From assembly GCA_035524275.1 (NCBI GenBank), contig DATKPC010000043.1:1-64000 (forward strand): a stretch of 64,000 nt of DNA, written 5' to 3'. Positions 42,729 through 52,268 of the stretch are shown piece after piece (the first letter of the stretch is position 1; each line of letters begins with the position of its first letter). The notes under the pieces were generated by a model that did not search any database, was not told where the DNA came from, and saw only the letters and a program-made list of their open reading frames with translations. This DNA is from DATKPC01 sp035524275 (GTDB lineage: Bacteria; Pseudomonadota; Gammaproteobacteria; Burkholderiales; Burkholderiaceae_F). A program made the translations under genes and the position numbers.

Positions 42729-45337
42729 GCCGCACCTCCGCCGTCGTCGGAACCCTGGCGCCGTGGCGCGCCGGCGAGGGCCTCGTCGTCGCGGGCGAGC
42801 GCGATGCGACACGCCTGCTCCGGGTCGAGGCGGCTCCCGGCGTCGATGGCCGCTTCCGCGGCTCGCTCGCCGAGGTGCTCGCGAAGCCTTTCCCACACCC
42901 GGGCGCGCGTCAATTCGACGCCGTGTTCACGCGCGCGGAAATTCGTCTGCGCCGCATGCGCGGCATCGGCGCAGCCGGCCAGCAGGCCCGCCGCCGCGAG
43001 ACGACCCTCGAGCGTCGCGAGAAGCGCCAGCGCATCCAGCGCGCGATGCAGGTAGGACCATCCGAGGCGCCGATCGATGGCGATGAATTCCTCGGCAGCA
43101 CGCCGTGCCTCCGAAGTCGATCCGCCGAGCGCGGCCGCATTCAGGACAACCGCGTAGGCGGCCGACAGCCGTCGCAGGTTCCGGCGTGTGCGCAGGCGCG
43201 CCACCAGTTCGTGTCCTGCCGCCAGCGCGGGTTCGACGTCTCCGGCAGCGAGCGACAAGGCGGCGAGCTGATCCAGGCACGATGCGACCACGTCGTCGGC
43301 GCCGGTGGCGATCGCCAATTGGATCTGCGCCTCCAGCAGTCGGCGCGCCTCGTCCAGGCGACCGCCGGCCCGCGCGACGATGACCTCGACGGCGTGTCGC
43401 GCAAGCAGCAGGCGCGGCGGCCAGCCGGGGCGCTCCAGGCCGCGCATCTCGGCCAGCGCCGCCGCCGTCTCGCGTTCCGCGCCACGCTGGCTGTGGGCAA
43501 GCTGGTGAAGCGCGAGATACGCTCCGCGCTCGTCGCCGATGTCGCGGCACAACTCGAGCGCGCGCAACGCCGCGGCGCGCGCGACCTTGTCGGGGCGGTC
43601 CGCGAAGACCGCGGCGCGCGAGGTCCAGAAGGCCGCGGCGACGGGATCCGGGACCTCGATCGTCAGCAGCGGGAGCATCCGTTCGGACAGTCGGCGGGCC
43701 TCGACGAGCGACGAGACGAGCAGCAGCAGGTGCGCCGACGACGCGGCGAGCGCGATCGCGAGTGCCGGCCGGTGTTCGGCCGACCACGCGAGCGCCGCGC
43801 GCAGGTTGTCGAGCTCCGGTTCGTAGCGATCGCGATACGCTTCGTCGGAAAGTTGCCAGCGGTCTTCGGCGGCATGCTCGAACATCGCCTGCATGGCACC
43901 GGCGTGGCGTTCCCTCGTCTGTTCGTCCTCGCCGGCGTCGGCCAGGCGCATCAGCGCGTACCCGCGCCCGCTCTCCAGCAGGCCGTAGCGCGGATTCTCG
44001 CCGCCGCCCGCGGCGACCAGCGACCGATCGATGAGCTCGCCGATCACGTCCACGACGGTCCACTCGTCGAGTTCGCCGTCGGCGACGACCGCGCGCGCCG
44101 CATCGAGCCCAAAGCCTCCGGAAAAGACCCCCAGCCGGCGGAAGACGACGCGTTGCGGGTGCGTGAGCAGCTCGTGGCTCCAATCGAGCGCCGCGAGGAG
44201 GGTCTGCTGTCGCGACGGAGCGGTCCGATCCGGGGAGACGAGCAGGCGAAACCGCTGGTCCAGGTGCTGCGCGACGCCGCGCACGCCGAGGAGCGGGACG
44301 CGCGCGGCCGCGAGCTCGATCGCGAGCGCGACGCCGTCCAGCCGGCGACAGATCTCCACGGCGGTCGCGACGTTCTCGTCGGCGAGCGCGAAGCGCCGGT
44401 CCGCGGCGGCCGCGCGCTCGCAGAACAACGCGACGGCGCCGAACTCCAGCGCCTCTGCCGCGTCGACCGGCGTATCCGGAAACTGCAGCGGTGCCAGGCG
44501 GTAGACGCGTTCTTCCGGGATCTTCAACGGAACCTGGCTGGTCACCAGCAGCGTGACGTTCGGGGCGTTGGCCAGCACGGCGTGGACGATCTCGCGCACC
44601 GCATCGTCGACATGCTCCGCGTTGTCGACCACGAGCAGCAGTGACAACGGCCGCAGTGCCGCCGCCAGGCCGCCTACGGGATCGGCGCCCGGGCCCGCCG
44701 CGACGCGGGCCGCCGCCGCAATCGAGTTGGCAACGAGCGCCGCATCGGCGATCGCGGCCAGTTCGACCCAGGCCGCGCCGTCGTGAAACGGCGCGTCGCC
44801 GGCCGCCGCCACCGCCTGCGCGACGGCCTGCGCGAGGCGTGTCTTGCCGATGCCGCCGGGCCCCGCGATCGTGACGAGCCGCTGCGTCTGCAGCAGGTGC
44901 GTCAATGCCGCGATGTCGTCGTCGCGCCCGATCAGCGGCGCGGCGAGCTCGGGTACATTGGAGACCGGGCGCGTTGGCGCGGACGGCGCGGCGGATGGCA
45001 TCGTTGCGGTCCGGGTCTTCCCGTCGAACACCTCGGACGTGAGGCGATAGCCCCGCCCCGGGACCGTGGCAATGATGCCCGGGCCGAGGATCCGACGCAG
45101 CGTGGAGATCTGCACCTGCAGGTTGTTTTCCTCGACGACGACCTGCGGCCAAGCCGCGTCCAGCAGCTCGTTCTTCGTCACGAGGTGGCCGGCTCGTTCC
45201 AGCAGGACCTGCAGCACGTCGAAGGCCTTCGGCGTGATCGTGCAGGGTTCGCCATCGACCATCAGAAGCCGCTCGCGCGGCACCAGCGCGAACCGACCGA
45301 AGCGGTAGGACGTTCCCGATGGGGCAGCGAAGGACAT
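42725..45337 (-). CDS. Winged-helix regulator with NB-ARC-type ATPase and helical repeat domain
   Basis: An 870-aa cytoplasmic regulator. Residues 10-103 are an OmpR/CadC-type winged helix (TPKAFDVLQVLLERAG ... VPGRGYRLTSEV). Residues about 135-440 are a STAND ATPase with Walker A GPGGIGKT (159-166) and Walker B LLLVVDNAEH. The rest is TPR-like. Such proteins oligomerise on ligand and nucleotide binding to activate transcription. It is divergent from the Ser/Thr kinase gene with 181 bases between them, and is followed by a coupled 41-aa membrane protein. Confidence 0.92.
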   Translation of the reverse strand: MSFAAPSGTSYRFGRFALVPRERLLMVDGEPCTITPKAFDVLQVLLERAGHLVTKNELLDAAWPQVVVEENNLQVQISTLRRILGPGIIATVPGRGYRLTSEVFDGKTRTATMPSAAPSAPTRPVSNVPELAAPLIGRDDDIAALTHLLQTQRLVTIAGPGGIGKTRLAQAVAQAVAAAGDAPFHDGAAWVELAAIADAALVANSIAAAARVAAGPGADPVGGLAAALRPLSLLLVVDNAEHVDDAVREIVHAVLANAPNVTLLVTSQVPLKIPEERVYRLAPLQFPDTPVDAAEALEFGAVALFCERAAAADRRFALADENVATAVEICRRLDGVALAIELAAARVPLLGVRGVAQHLDQRFRLLVSPDRTAPSRQQTLLAALDWSHELLTHPQRVVFRRLGVFSGGFGLDAARAVVADGELDEWTVVDVIGELIDRSLVAAGGGENPRYGLLESGRGYALMRLADAGEDEQTRERHAGAMQAMFEHAAEDRWQLSDEAYRDRYEPELDNLRAALAWSAEHRPALAIALAASSAHLLLLVSSLVEARRLSERMLPLLTIEVPDPVAAAFWTSRAAVFADRPDKVARAAALRALELCRDIGDERGAYLALHQLAHSQRGAERETAAALAEMRGLERPGWPPRLLLARHAVEVIVARAGGRLDEARRLLEAQIQLAIATGADDVVASCLDQLAALSLAAGDVEPALAAGHELVARLRTRRNLRRLSAAYAVVLNAAALGGSTSEARRAAEEFIAIDRRLGWSYLHRALDALALLATLEGRLAAAGLLAGCADAAHAAQTNFRAREHGVELTRARVWERLREHLGERAAEAAIDAGSRLDPEQACRIALARDDEALAGAPRRQGSDDGGGAA

Positions 45338-45518
45338 GGCGATCCGGGCCGGCGTGCGTTCCAGCGTGGCTTTGTAGCAGAATGGCGAGGCGCCAAGCTG
45401 AGAAAATCAAGTCGAGCCGGTCAGGGCGACCATCCGACTATGGGTTCCGATCATTGGCGGGAAGCCGGCGGAAGGCCGGCGGAATGTCCGACGGACCGAC
45501 GGCACAGGGCGGGGGCAC

Positions 45519-47066
45519 GTGCAATCGATCGGCGAAGTCAATGCGGGCGGGGCGCCCCGAACCATCGGCAAGTATCCGGTTTCCGGGGTGCTGGGCAAAG
45601 GCGCGATGGGTGTCGTCTACAAGGCGATCGACCCGGTCATCAAGCGACCGGTCGCGATCAAGACGATCCGGCGCGATGCCGCGGACGACGACGATCGCAT
45701 CGCCGGCCTGATCGCCCGGTTTCGCCAGGAAGCGGAGGCCGGTGGGCGCCTGGTGCATCCGGCGATCGTGTCGGTCTACGACTACGGCGAGGACGGCGAA
45801 CTCGCCTACATCGTGATGGAGTTCGTCGAAGGCAATACGCTGCGGCGCTATTTCCAGCGCGACATGCGCTTCGAGGAAGCCGACGTCGTCAGCATCATGG
45901 TCCAGCTGCTGGACGCTCTGGCGTACGCCCATTCCAAGGGCGTCTGGCACCGCGACGTGAAGCCCGCGAACATCATCGTGATGAACGACGGGCGCCTCAA
46001 GATCGCCGATTTCGGCATTGCGCGGATCGAGGCCTCGACGCTGACGCAGGTCGGCTCGGTCCTGGGAACGCCCGGCTTCATGGCCCCGGAGCAGTATCGC
46101 GGCGGCGCCATCGATTGCCGCATCGACATCTTTTCCGCCGGCGTCGTGTTCTACCAGCTGCTGGGCGGCGTGAGCCCGTTCACCGGCCCGATCGAGGCGC
46201 TGGTGCACAAGGTCTGCAATGAGGACCCGCCGCCACCGTCGTCGCTGAGCGGCCTGGACCACCTCGCGCGCTTCGATGCGATCGTCGCCAAGGCACTGGC
46301 CAAGCAGGCGCAGGATCGCTTCGAATCGGCCCTCGCATTCAAGAATGCGATCCTCGAGGCGTACGCGCGGCCTGCCAATCCGACCATCGCGGAGGAAACG
46401 ATCCTTCACGACGTCGTGCGTTCCCCGTTCGTCGCCGATCCGAGCCACTCGGCGCCTCCGGTTTCGTCCCCCCCCAAGACCTTGCCGGCCACCGCGGAGA
46501 TCGTCCGCGCCGCGCAGGCGTCGCGAACGCGGCCGGGTGCCGTGGCGCCGGGACCGGCTGCCGCGCCGGTTCCGGCCGCCGCGCCGGTTCCAGCCGCGCG
46601 GTCCGGCCTGGACCCCGGCGTGCTCGCGGCGATCGAATCACGGCTGCGTCGGTTCGTCGGTCCGATCGCCGGCCTGATGGTCCGCAAGGCCGCGGCCCGG
46701 ACGCCGCACGTCAGCGTGCTCGTCCGGATGCTGGCGGAGCAGCTCTCGGATCCGGGCGATCGCGTGGCCTTCATGCAGGCCAGCGCGCTGGATCCGGAAG
46801 CCTCGGCCCCGGCGAGCGCGGCCGCAAGCGCGGGCGACCTGGACGCGACGCGTCAAATGCAGGACGGCACGTCGCTGACAACGGCCCAGATCGAGCGGGC
46901 CACGCGCGCGCTGACCCTCTATCTCGGGCCGATCGCATCGATCGTCTGCAAGCGCGCGGCCATTCCCGGCATCAGCATCGACGAATATCACCGCTCGCTC
47001 GCCACGCATCTCGTCGACGCAGCCGATCGCGACGGATTCCTGCGCGATCTGGCGACGCGGTTCTAG
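45519..47066 (+). CDS. Ser/Thr protein kinase with duplicated C-terminal domain
   Basis: A 515-aa protein starting at GTG. The kinase domain (about residues 17-275) is complete: GKGAMGVVY glycine loop, Lys48 in VAIK, HRDVKPAN with Asp146, DFG at 164-166 and APEQ. A Pro/Ala-rich linker follows; there is no transmembrane helix. The C-terminus (about 365-515) holds two copies of one small domain, recognised by FVGPIAGLMVRKAA and YLGPIASIVCKRAA. It opens the signalling-rich block and converges with the DUF3365/FecR operon. Targets are unknown. Confidence 0.93.
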   Translation: MQSIGEVNAGGAPRTIGKYPVSGVLGKGAMGVVYKAIDPVIKRPVAIKTIRRDAADDDDRIAGLIARFRQEAEAGGRLVHPAIVSVYDYGEDGELAYIVMEFVEGNTLRRYFQRDMRFEEADVVSIMVQLLDALAYAHSKGVWHRDVKPANIIVMNDGRLKIADFGIARIEASTLTQVGSVLGTPGFMAPEQYRGGAIDCRIDIFSAGVVFYQLLGGVSPFTGPIEALVHKVCNEDPPPPSSLSGLDHLARFDAIVAKALAKQAQDRFESALAFKNAILEAYARPANPTIAEETILHDVVRSPFVADPSHSAPPVSSPPKTLPATAEIVRAAQASRTRPGAVAPGPAAAPVPAAAPVPAARSGLDPGVLAAIESRLRRFVGPIAGLMVRKAAARTPHVSVLVRMLAEQLSDPGDRVAFMQASALDPEASAPASAAASAGDLDATRQMQDGTSLTTAQIERATRALTLYLGPIASIVCKRAAIPGISIDEYHRSLATHLVDAADRDGFLRDLATRF

Positions 47067-47100
47067 GCGGCGCGGCAGCGGGACGGTCGCGGGGCGGCCG

Positions 47101-47973
47101 TCATGATTCCAGCATCTTCATGGCCTGCACGAGGCTCTTGCGCATCCGCGTCAGCGCATCGGCGAGGTCGCGCATCTCGTCGCGGCCGCGGACACTGAAT
47201 TCCGGCGCCTCGAACTGGCCCAGGCTGACGCGGCCCGCGATCGACGCGAGGCGCTTGACCGGTCGAATCACGAGCAGCCAGAGCATCAGGTTGAGCGCGA
47301 CGGCGATCAGGACGATCACGCCCGTGAGCCATTGCATGAAGGCCGTGAACGCCGACAGCGCGCGCGCCTGCGGCACCGCGGTGGGCACCGAGACGATCTG
47401 CGCGCCGACGATCTCGTTGAACTGCCAGCCGAAGCCGTTGGCCGGGCCGAATCGTTCGACGAGCGGCTTCGGAGCCGCATCGACGGTGCTGTGGCACTGC
47501 AGGCAGGCCGGGCTGCCGACTTTCAGAGGCCGCGCAACGTAGAGCACGGCGCCCGTCGGCGTGGCGCGATCGCCGACGAGTTCCGTCTCGCTGGAGGCAT
47601 TGCGGAACCGCGTGATGATGTCGGCTTCCCAATCGACCGCGCGATCGCGCGGGTTCGTCGGATTGAGCATCGCCTCCTTGTAGCCGTAGTCGGCGTACTT
47701 CTGCCGCAAGGTATCGAGGACTTCGATCGCGGAGAAGCCGGGCACCGACTCGGAAAGAAAGGTGTACTTCATCTGTGTCTGCAGCAGCGGATTCACACGG
47801 TCCTGCGTGTACTTCCGGACCGCAAGCGCGTTTTCCATCAGCAGCCTGGCGCGGTCCAGCGTCTCGTCGCGCGCGTTCCGTTGCAGCAGGTTCCACGTCA
47901 CGTAGCCGGTCGCGACGAGCCCCAGCGCAAAGACCAGGATGAATACAAGGTTGAATTTCAGCAGCAGTTTCAT
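47101..47973 (-). CDS. DUF3365 (Tll0287-like) haem-type sensor with HAMP
   Basis: A 290-aa membrane protein: helix 1 (residues 6-28), a periplasmic DUF3365 domain with one Cys157-x2-Cys160-His161 c-type haem motif, helix 2 (about 214-236) and a HAMP region. There is no output domain, so a partner must relay the signal. DUF3365 sensors are linked to redox or gas sensing. The gene starts three bases after the stop of the FecR-like gene and is certainly co-transcribed with it. Confidence 0.9.
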   Translation of the reverse strand: MKLLLKFNLVFILVFALGLVATGYVTWNLLQRNARDETLDRARLLMENALAVRKYTQDRVNPLLQTQMKYTFLSESVPGFSAIEVLDTLRQKYADYGYKEAMLNPTNPRDRAVDWEADIITRFRNASSETELVGDRATPTGAVLYVARPLKVGSPACLQCHSTVDAAPKPLVERFGPANGFGWQFNEIVGAQIVSVPTAVPQARALSAFTAFMQWLTGVIVLIAVALNLMLWLLVIRPVKRLASIAGRVSLGQFEAPEFSVRGRDEMRDLADALTRMRKSLVQAMKMLES

Positions 47974-47976
47974 GGC

Positions 47977-48984
47977 CTAGTCCGATGGCAGGGTGGCGGG
48001 TGCCGCGGGACGCGGCGGTGCTTGTTGGGGTTCGGGGGCCGGTGGCGGGCTGTGCCCGGTTGTCGTTGCCGGATTCGGGGGTGGCGCGTTGCAGCAATCC
48101 GGGTAGAGGATCGGGAACCACTCCGGGTGCGCCGCGAGATTGGTCGTCAGCCCGGCGCGGAATGCCGGATCAGACGCCTTCGGTGCCCACAGGCGGACGA
48201 GTCGACGTCCGAGCAGGCGGTCGACGGTGAGCCAAGCCTGCACGTCCTTGTAGCCGAACGTCCCGGCCTCGCGCGGCGCCACGTTGCGTTCCGCAAACTC
48301 CGCCGCTCGCGGCGGCAGCGAATCGCGGAACGGCACGGGCATCGACGACAGGAACGCCGCCGACGGACGTTGCGCGCGGTCCGACTCCTTGGCGCCGCGC
48401 AATTCGACGTAGTCCCCGCTCTGCAGGACGAGCGGCGCCGCGGCGCGCGCTCGCCGGTCGACGAGGCGCGCCTCGCCGGATTCGATGAACACCATCGAGT
48501 CATCCGCACCGACCTGGGCGAGGGTGACGCCCTTGATGCCGGCCAAGTCCATCCGTGGCGACGCGAACGCGCTGGCGGGCGATCCGGCCGGCGCGGCCGG
48601 ATCGCGCGGGCTCGTCAGCTTCAGCCAGCCGGCGAGCAGGTACATACCGGGACGCCCGGGTCCCGGCGCCCCGGCCGGCGCCAGCATGAGCCGCGTGGCG
48701 GCGCCGACGTCGACGACCGGGCCGGGGGCGAACTCCAGACGCGCGAACGCGCTCGGCGCCGTCTCGACGATGTCATCCGGGCGCAGGCGTACCCCCTCGG
48801 CCGCGATCAGTTTCGCGGTGCCTCGAAGGATCCACGCGTTGCCTTCGAGGACCGTGATCGTCGCGACGCCATCGGCCGCCCTCGCGGTCGCCGGTGCCCA
48901 GATCGTCGCCAGCGCCATGGCTGCCAGGGCGATGGCCGGCAACGCAAGCCCTGTGGCCCGCGCGCTGCAAAGTCGTCTTGCCAA
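47977..48984 (-). CDS. FecR-domain periplasmic protein
   Basis: A 335-aa exported protein. The likely start is TTG at 48984, with GGGGGAT just before it and a signal peptide after it (LALPAIALAAMALATIWAPA); the longer frame from 49188 runs through the promoter of the caspase gene. The mature protein begins with a FecR domain: VLEGNAWILRG ... GVRLRPDDIVET ... ARLEFAPG. The C-terminus is Pro-rich. FecR domains sense cell-surface or polysaccharide signals, often upstream of ECF sigma factors. It is divergent from the large caspase gene and coupled to the DUF3365 gene. Confidence 0.85.
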   Translation of the reverse strand: MARRLCSARATGLALPAIALAAMALATIWAPATARAADGVATITVLEGNAWILRGTAKLIAAEGVRLRPDDIVETAPSAFARLEFAPGPVVDVGAATRLMLAPAGAPGPGRPGMYLLAGWLKLTSPRDPAAPAGSPASAFASPRMDLAGIKGVTLAQVGADDSMVFIESGEARLVDRRARAAAPLVLQSGDYVELRGAKESDRAQRPSAAFLSSMPVPFRDSLPPRAAEFAERNVAPREAGTFGYKDVQAWLTVDRLLGRRLVRLWAPKASDPAFRAGLTTNLAAHPEWFPILYPDCCNAPPPNPATTTGHSPPPAPEPQQAPPRPAAPATLPSD

Positions 48985-49121
48985 GGTATCCCCCTTGCCC
49001 GTTGTCCGCCCTATTCTTGGTTGGAGGCGCGCACATTGCAAGGAGATTTGCGGCAGCGAACGCGGCGGACGCGCAACTTTCAGGAAATTCTCAGGACTTT
49101 GTAAGGACCGAGAGATCTCGA

Positions 49122-51719
49122 ATGCCCAAAATCCGGGCCAAGCGACCCACGATGGCGACCACGGCGCAGAGGGATATGGCGATGGCAATGACGGCGGCGA
49201 GGAAGCCGGGTCGATGGCGCGGGCGGCTTGCCTGCGCGGTCGCGCTGGTCGCGCTGTTCGCGGCGGCCGCGGCGGCCCGTGCCGCGGAAGCCGAGAAGCG
49301 CCTCGCGCTGGTGATCGGCAATGCCCGCTATCCGGAGATCGCGCTGAACAATCCGGAGAACGACGCGCGTGTCGTCGCGTCGACGCTGCGCCGCCTCGGT
49401 TTCGACGTCAGCGAGCGCGTCAACCTCGGCGTCATCGAATTTCGCCGCGTCCTGCGCGATTTCGTGCGCCGGCTGCAAGACCAGGATGGCGTTGCCGTCT
49501 TCTATTACGCGGGCCACGCCGTGCAGATCGCCGGTCGCAATTACCTGCTGCCGATCGACATCAATCTGCGCGACGAGGAGGAAGTGCGCGACGACGCCGT
49601 CGACATCGACGAGGTCTTCGTCAGTCGGCTGGAGCACGCGAGGTCGCGCGTGCGGATCGTCATCCTGGACGCCTGTCGCGACGACCCGTATGCGACGACG
49701 CGCGATCGCGCCCCGCCGCGCGGCCTGACTCGCGGCGGCGGGCTGGCCGAGATGTCGGCCTCCGGGGCGCTGATCGCGTACTCGTCGGCGCCGGGCCAGG
49801 CCGCGGAGGACGGGCCGCCGGGAACCAACAGCGTCTACACCCGCAACCTGGTCAAGGAGATGCTCGCCGAGGACGTCGAGGTCGAGAAGATGTTCAAGAG
49901 CGTCCGCGTCGACGTGCTGCGCGAGACGGGCGAGCGCCAGGTTCCGTGGGTCAACAGTTCGCTGACCGTGGATTTCAGCTTCAATCCGACTCGCCGCGCG
50001 GGGGCCAGCGACAGGTCGCGGCTCGACGAGATCGCGGCGCTGAAGGCGAAGCTCGAGGAGCGCGAGCGGATGCAGCGCGACCTCGAGGAACGCCTGCGGC
50101 AGGCGACCGCGACGCCTGCTGCCGCAAGCACCGCGCCGGCACCTCTCGACGCCGGCGCGCCGTCGGCGCGCGTCGCCTCGCCGGCGTCCCACGCGCCCGA
50201 CCCGGCGGCCGCGGGTTCCGCGACGCCAGCGGCCGAGCGCCCGTGGTCCGCAACGAAACTTGCCGGTGCCGGCGTCCTGCTGCCGGCGACGGCGCAGACG
50301 CCTTCGGAGCGGTGCGTGGCGCTGATCATCCGCGCGCAACTGGGCGAGCCGGTTTCCGCATCCGACGTCGCCTACATGCAACGCACCTGTCGATCCGGCG
50401 CGACATCGCGGGCGCCGGACGTTTCCGAGGCGCTCACCGCGAGCGCGGCGGCGCCCGCGGCGCCGCGGGTCGCGACGCCCGCGCCGCGCGTTTCGGACGA
50501 TGCGAGTTCAGACGCGAAGCAACCCGGCAGGCCGCGTTCGGAATCGGCGCGTGCCGAGGTCCTGCCGCCCGACGGCGCGCAGGCTTTCGATGACGCCGTG
50601 AAATCCGCGATCGACGCGCTCCTGGCAGGCACCGAACTCGATGCGGCGCTCGCGGCGCGGGGCGTCACGGGCGCCGTCGCGCTGGTCGTCGATCCCTTGA
50701 TCGACGCGTCGACCGGATTCCAGACGCGAGCGACACGGACCCTCGAGGACCGCGCATTGCGCGCAGCGCACGAAGCGCGGCCGCGACTGGAACCGGCCGC
50801 ATTCGACCTCGAGACGCTCGCGGGAAAGCCGCTGCTGCTCGTCGGCACGATGACTCCTCTCGATCGCGACGATCGCACCGACGGGGTACGCGCCGCCTAC
50901 GGCATCCGGCTCGCGCTGCTCGACCTGCGGCGCGGCAGGGTCGTGTCCCGCTCGAGCGCGCGGGCGCGCCTCGATGGGGTGGACGCGACGCCGACTCCAT
51001 TCTTTGCCCAGATGCCGGCCTGGGTGCCGGATCCGGCCGTCGAAGCCTACGTCCGCGCCTGCGCCGACGGCGCCGCTGGTGCACCGATCGATGCGGCTTA
51101 CCGTGACGGCATCGAAGCTGCTGCACTGGTTGCGCAAGGCATACGCGAGATCGAGGCCGGGCGTCCACGCGAGGCCATCGAGGACCTGGTCCGGGCGCGC
51201 AGCCGACCCGGCGCTTCGTCATTCCGGGTCGACAGCGGGATCTATCTTTCCTCGGTACGCATGGATCGTCGCGGCGACACGGCACAGTCGTTTGCGCGGA
51301 TCGTCGATTTCGGTTTGACGCGCGGCCGACTGGGCATCCGATTCCTGTTCCGGCCCGGCGCCACGCAACTCGCCGCTGATGCGGCGACCGCGCCGTCGTC
51401 GAGCGCGTCGTATGCCGTCCCGTACGCGCTCTGGCTCGGATTGGTGGCGCAGCGCGCCGAGGCACGCCGGGGTTGCATCCGGATCTCCGGGCATACGACG
51501 CGAAGCGGGCCGGAATCGCTGGGCGACAGGCTGTCGCTGCAGCGGGCGCAGGCCGTGAAGAACGCCATCGATGCCGTCGACCCGGAGATCGCCTCGCGCA
51601 CTTTCGCGGTCGGGCGCGGATTCCACGACAGCCTCTCCGGGCTGGGTACCGACGACGTCCGCGATTCGATCGACCAGCGCATCGAGTTCGCGATGCACGA
51701 TTGCCCGAAGAATCCTTGA
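49122..51719 (+). CDS. Caspase-like (peptidase C14) protein fused to a TPR/OmpA-like module
   Basis: An 865-aa exported or membrane-anchored protein: hydrophobic signal/anchor at about residues 36-55, then the p20-like caspase domain with ALVIGNARYPE, catalytic His132 in YYAGHAVQ and Cys185 in ILDACRDD. A coiled-coil and Ala/Pro linker (about 300-480) leads to a C-terminal region (about 490-865) that includes VDPLID, ARLDGVDATPTPFF, a TPR-like part and a final OmpA-like peptidoglycan-binding domain (SGHTTRSG ... DQRIEF). That half is homologous to the lipoprotein at 52269. Both catalytic residues are intact. Confidence 0.92.
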   Translation: MPKIRAKRPTMATTAQRDMAMAMTAARKPGRWRGRLACAVALVALFAAAAAARAAEAEKRLALVIGNARYPEIALNNPENDARVVASTLRRLGFDVSERVNLGVIEFRRVLRDFVRRLQDQDGVAVFYYAGHAVQIAGRNYLLPIDINLRDEEEVRDDAVDIDEVFVSRLEHARSRVRIVILDACRDDPYATTRDRAPPRGLTRGGGLAEMSASGALIAYSSAPGQAAEDGPPGTNSVYTRNLVKEMLAEDVEVEKMFKSVRVDVLRETGERQVPWVNSSLTVDFSFNPTRRAGASDRSRLDEIAALKAKLEERERMQRDLEERLRQATATPAAASTAPAPLDAGAPSARVASPASHAPDPAAAGSATPAAERPWSATKLAGAGVLLPATAQTPSERCVALIIRAQLGEPVSASDVAYMQRTCRSGATSRAPDVSEALTASAAAPAAPRVATPAPRVSDDASSDAKQPGRPRSESARAEVLPPDGAQAFDDAVKSAIDALLAGTELDAALAARGVTGAVALVVDPLIDASTGFQTRATRTLEDRALRAAHEARPRLEPAAFDLETLAGKPLLLVGTMTPLDRDDRTDGVRAAYGIRLALLDLRRGRVVSRSSARARLDGVDATPTPFFAQMPAWVPDPAVEAYVRACADGAAGAPIDAAYRDGIEAAALVAQGIREIEAGRPREAIEDLVRARSRPGASSFRVDSGIYLSSVRMDRRGDTAQSFARIVDFGLTRGRLGIRFLFRPGATQLAADAATAPSSSASYAVPYALWLGLVAQRAEARRGCIRISGHTTRSGPESLGDRLSLQRAQAVKNAIDAVDPEIASRTFAVGRGFHDSLSGLGTDDVRDSIDQRIEFAMHDCPKNP

Positions 51720-51742
51720 ACCGGTTTCGACTCCACGGCAAC
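51717..51742 (+). promoter_or_regulatory. Putative ECF-sigma promoter (site A)
   Basis: TGAACC (51717-51722), 16 bases, then CAAC (51739-51742) in GCAACTCA. The first three bases are the stop codon of the caspase gene. It lies 84 bases before the small secreted protein at 51826. The same two boxes with the same spacing occur at 54381-54406, 54439-54464 and 59083-59108. Confidence 0.75.
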
Positions 51743-51825
51743 TCATGTCACGGATGGCGCGCTCGAGCGGCCGCCACCGGAAGCAGAAACCCAACCCGAC
51801 CCAAAACAAACCGATGGAGTCCGCC

Positions 51826-52170
51826 ATGAACGCAGTCCTGAAGATCTCTGCCGTGCTCTCGCTGGTCCTGGCCGCGGCGGCCGCATCCGCGCACGACGGA
51901 TCGAGCGCCTACGGCGACAACGACTACGGCATGCGCCGGGTCAGCGACGACCGGGACCATGACCGCAAGCACGACAAGTTCTGCCACGAGTGGTTCGAGT
52001 ACCTCGAGCACTACGGCGAGACGGAGTACTTCGAATACAAAGTCGAGCGCTCGTTCCGCGAGCACTGCAAGCGCTTCTGGTACAAGTGGGAGCACCGCGA
52101 GCAGCCCCTGGACAACAGCAACAGCAACAGCAGCGGCACGACGCCGCAGCCGTCGAGCCAGCCCGGCTGA
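51826..52170 (+). CDS. Small secreted Asp/His-rich protein
   Basis: A 114-aa protein with a clear signal peptide (VLKISAVLSLVLAAAAASA, cleavage near residue 21). The mature part is rich in Asp, His, Tyr and Glu (DDRDHDRKHDKFCHEW), has two Cys (in FCHEW and EHCKRF) that could form a disulfide, and ends in Asn/Ser/Pro-rich sequence. No family is recognised. It follows the site A promoter and precedes the lipoprotein gene by 98 bases, so it is probably the first gene of that transcript. GGAG precedes the ATG at 51826. Confidence 0.75.
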   Translation: MNAVLKISAVLSLVLAAAAASAHDGSSAYGDNDYGMRRVSDDRDHDRKHDKFCHEWFEYLEHYGETEYFEYKVERSFREHCKRFWYKWEHREQPLDNSNSNSSGTTPQPSSQPG

Positions 52171-52268
52171 TCGCAACCTGCTGTCGTTCACCGGTGCCGC
52201 GGCCATCGCATGGCGCGGCACCTTCTGTTTGGGCGGCGCATCGACGTCGCCCTCCGCGGGAGGAAACC

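Noticed and set aside
48985..49121. An ECF-type promoter in front of the large caspase and FecR-like genes
   Set aside because: I looked for TGAACC-N16-CAAC on both strands here; a GCAACTTTCAG occurs but there is no -35 at the right distance.
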